Below are positions 22,771-23,576 of a stretch of DNA of 23,576 nucleotides, piece by piece. The stretch comes from Bacteroidaceae bacterium (GTDB lineage Bacteria > Bacteroidota > Bacteroidia > Bacteroidales > Barnesiellaceae_A), in NCBI GenBank assembly GCA_017561285.1, contig JAFZDG010000222.1:1-23576 (forward strand), read 5' to 3'. A program made the translations under genes and the position numbers. The notes under the pieces were generated by a model that was not told the origin of the DNA, made no database searches, and saw nothing but the letters and a program-made list of their open reading frames with translations. How positions within the stretch are numbered: the first letter of the stretch is position 1; every line of letters begins with the position of its first letter.

Positions 22771-23576
22771 ATGGAAGAGGTAAAGCGAACAGAAATAGCA
22801 TCATTGGGTGAATTTGGTTTGATAGACCTACTCACCTCAGAGATGCCTCTTGTGAATGAGTCATCGCTCAAAGGTGTGGGCGATGATGCTGCTGTATTGC
22901 ATTACGGTGGCAAAGAGACGCTTGTTACAACCGACCTCCTACTCGAAGGCGTACATTTCGACCTTACCTATGTACCCTTAGTACACTTGGGATATAAAGC
23001 CGCAGTAGTCAACTTCTCGGATATATATGCTATGAATGGTACACCGAAGCAGATCACTGTTTCGTTGGGAGTATCGAAGCGCTTCTCGGTCGAAGATATG
23101 GAGCAGTTGTATTCCGGTATCCGATTGGCTTGTGCCAATTATAATGTCGATATTGTAGGTGGCGATACAACCTCTTCTATGACCGGTCTTACCATCAGCA
23201 TTACTTGTATAGGCGAAGCCGATAAGGAAAAGATTGTGTATCGCAACGGTGCTAAGGAGAATGATCTTGTGTGCGTAAGTGGCGACTTGGGCGCTGCTTA
23301 TATGGGCTTGCAACTGCTTGAACGTGAGAAAGTAGCATTTGCCGGTCAAACCGATTTTACACCCGAATTTGGTGGTAAAGAGTATCTCTTGGAGCGTCAA
23401 CTCAAGCCCGAGGCACGTCGCGACATTATAAAAGCACTTGACGCAGCAGGTATTACCCCAACAGCTATGATGGATATATCGGATGGTCTCTCTTCGGAGT
23501 TGTTGCATATCTGTAAGCAAAGCAATACCGGATGTCGTGTATATGAAGAGCGCATACCTATCGACTATCAAACCGC
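22771..23576 (+). CDS. thiL: Thiamine-monophosphate kinase (partial, 3' end beyond window)
   Basis: 268 complete codons, open to the window edge. ThiL phosphorylates thiamine monophosphate to the active diphosphate, using ATP. It has the PurM/ThiL fold motifs: 'GVGDDAAVL' (35-43), 'LVTTDLLLEGVHFDL' (51-65), 'GYKAAVVNFSDIYAMNG' (74-90), 'VDIVGGDTTSS', 'DLVCVSGDLGAAYMGL' and 'PTAMMDISDGLSSEL'. The Asp-rich segments would bind Mg and nucleotide. The ATG at 22771 immediately follows the TAA of the phosphorylase gene with no gap, so translation is probably coupled. Confidence 0.93.
   Translation, partial: MEEVKRTEIASLGEFGLIDLLTSEMPLVNESSLKGVGDDAAVLHYGGKETLVTTDLLLEGVHFDLTYVPLVHLGYKAAVVNFSDIYAMNGTPKQITVSLGVSKRFSVEDMEQLYSGIRLACANYNVDIVGGDTTSSMTGLTISITCIGEADKEKIVYRNGAKENDLVCVSGDLGAAYMGLQLLEREKVAFAGQTDFTPEFGGKEYLLERQLKPEARRDIIKALDAAGITPTAMMDISDGLSSELLHICKQSNTGCRVYEERIPIDYQT

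Overview
The window looks like ordinary chromosome from a member of the Bacteroidales (phylum Bacteroidota). Four things point there. Promoters repeatedly match the Bacteroidota sigma pattern TTTG-N19-21-TAnnTTTG rather than TTGACA/TATAAT. Ferrous iron transport is encoded as a FeoA-FeoB fusion followed by a small Cys-rich membrane protein. holA sits divergent to a stand-alone HsdR_N-type nuclease-fold gene. Cell-envelope genes of Bacteroidota type are also present (PorT-like barrel, TlpA-like thiol protein, O/P-type porin). Genus cannot be fixed from the sequence alone. I see no prophage, transposase, integrase, CRISPR array or recognisable defence island.

Layout. 1-74: 5' end of a secreted protein gene (-). 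330-3102 (+): two-gene envelope operon, a secreted protein with four LysM modules and a periplasmic-binding-protein-like domain, then a small outer-membrane beta-barrel. 3118-4697: holA (-) divergent from a small PD-(D/E)XK-fold protein (+), driven by overlapping back-to-back promoters. 4701-4808: bidirectional terminator and tRNA-Cys. 4838-8724 (-): four-gene iron operon read as hemerythrin/RIC-like protein, LuxR-type regulator with a degenerate receiver, FeoAB fusion and FeoB-associated Cys-rich protein. 8834-8943: tRNA-fMet with its own promoter and terminator. 9154-10544 (+): TetR regulator then fabG. 10657-11973 (+): MATE transporter, with a promoter almost abutting its start codon. 12041-13309 (-): enolase. 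13652-19052 (-): DEAD-box helicase, ABC-F ATPase and M13 lipoprotein peptidase, apparently one operon. 19100-19336 (-): start-less gene remnant. 19543-20796 (+): O/P-type porin. 20827-21570 (-): TlpA-like thioredoxin. 21626-21779: two tandem copies of a 73/74-bp hairpin-forming repeat. 21958 to the end (+): purine nucleoside phosphorylase directly abutting thiL, which runs off the window.

The most coherent unit is the iron operon. A di-iron protein with the complete six-residue ligand set of the YtfE/RIC family is translationally coupled to a regulator whose receiver has lost its phospho-acceptor Asp (now Asn), and both are read into FeoAB. This suggests, as inference only, a regulatory or repair module for ferrous iron, NO or oxygen that does not use phosphorylation. 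Other points worth a second look are the tandem REP/MITE-like repeat, the broken gene upstream of the helicase, an Asp at the purine-recognition position of the nucleoside phosphorylase, and the near-leaderless MATE transcript.
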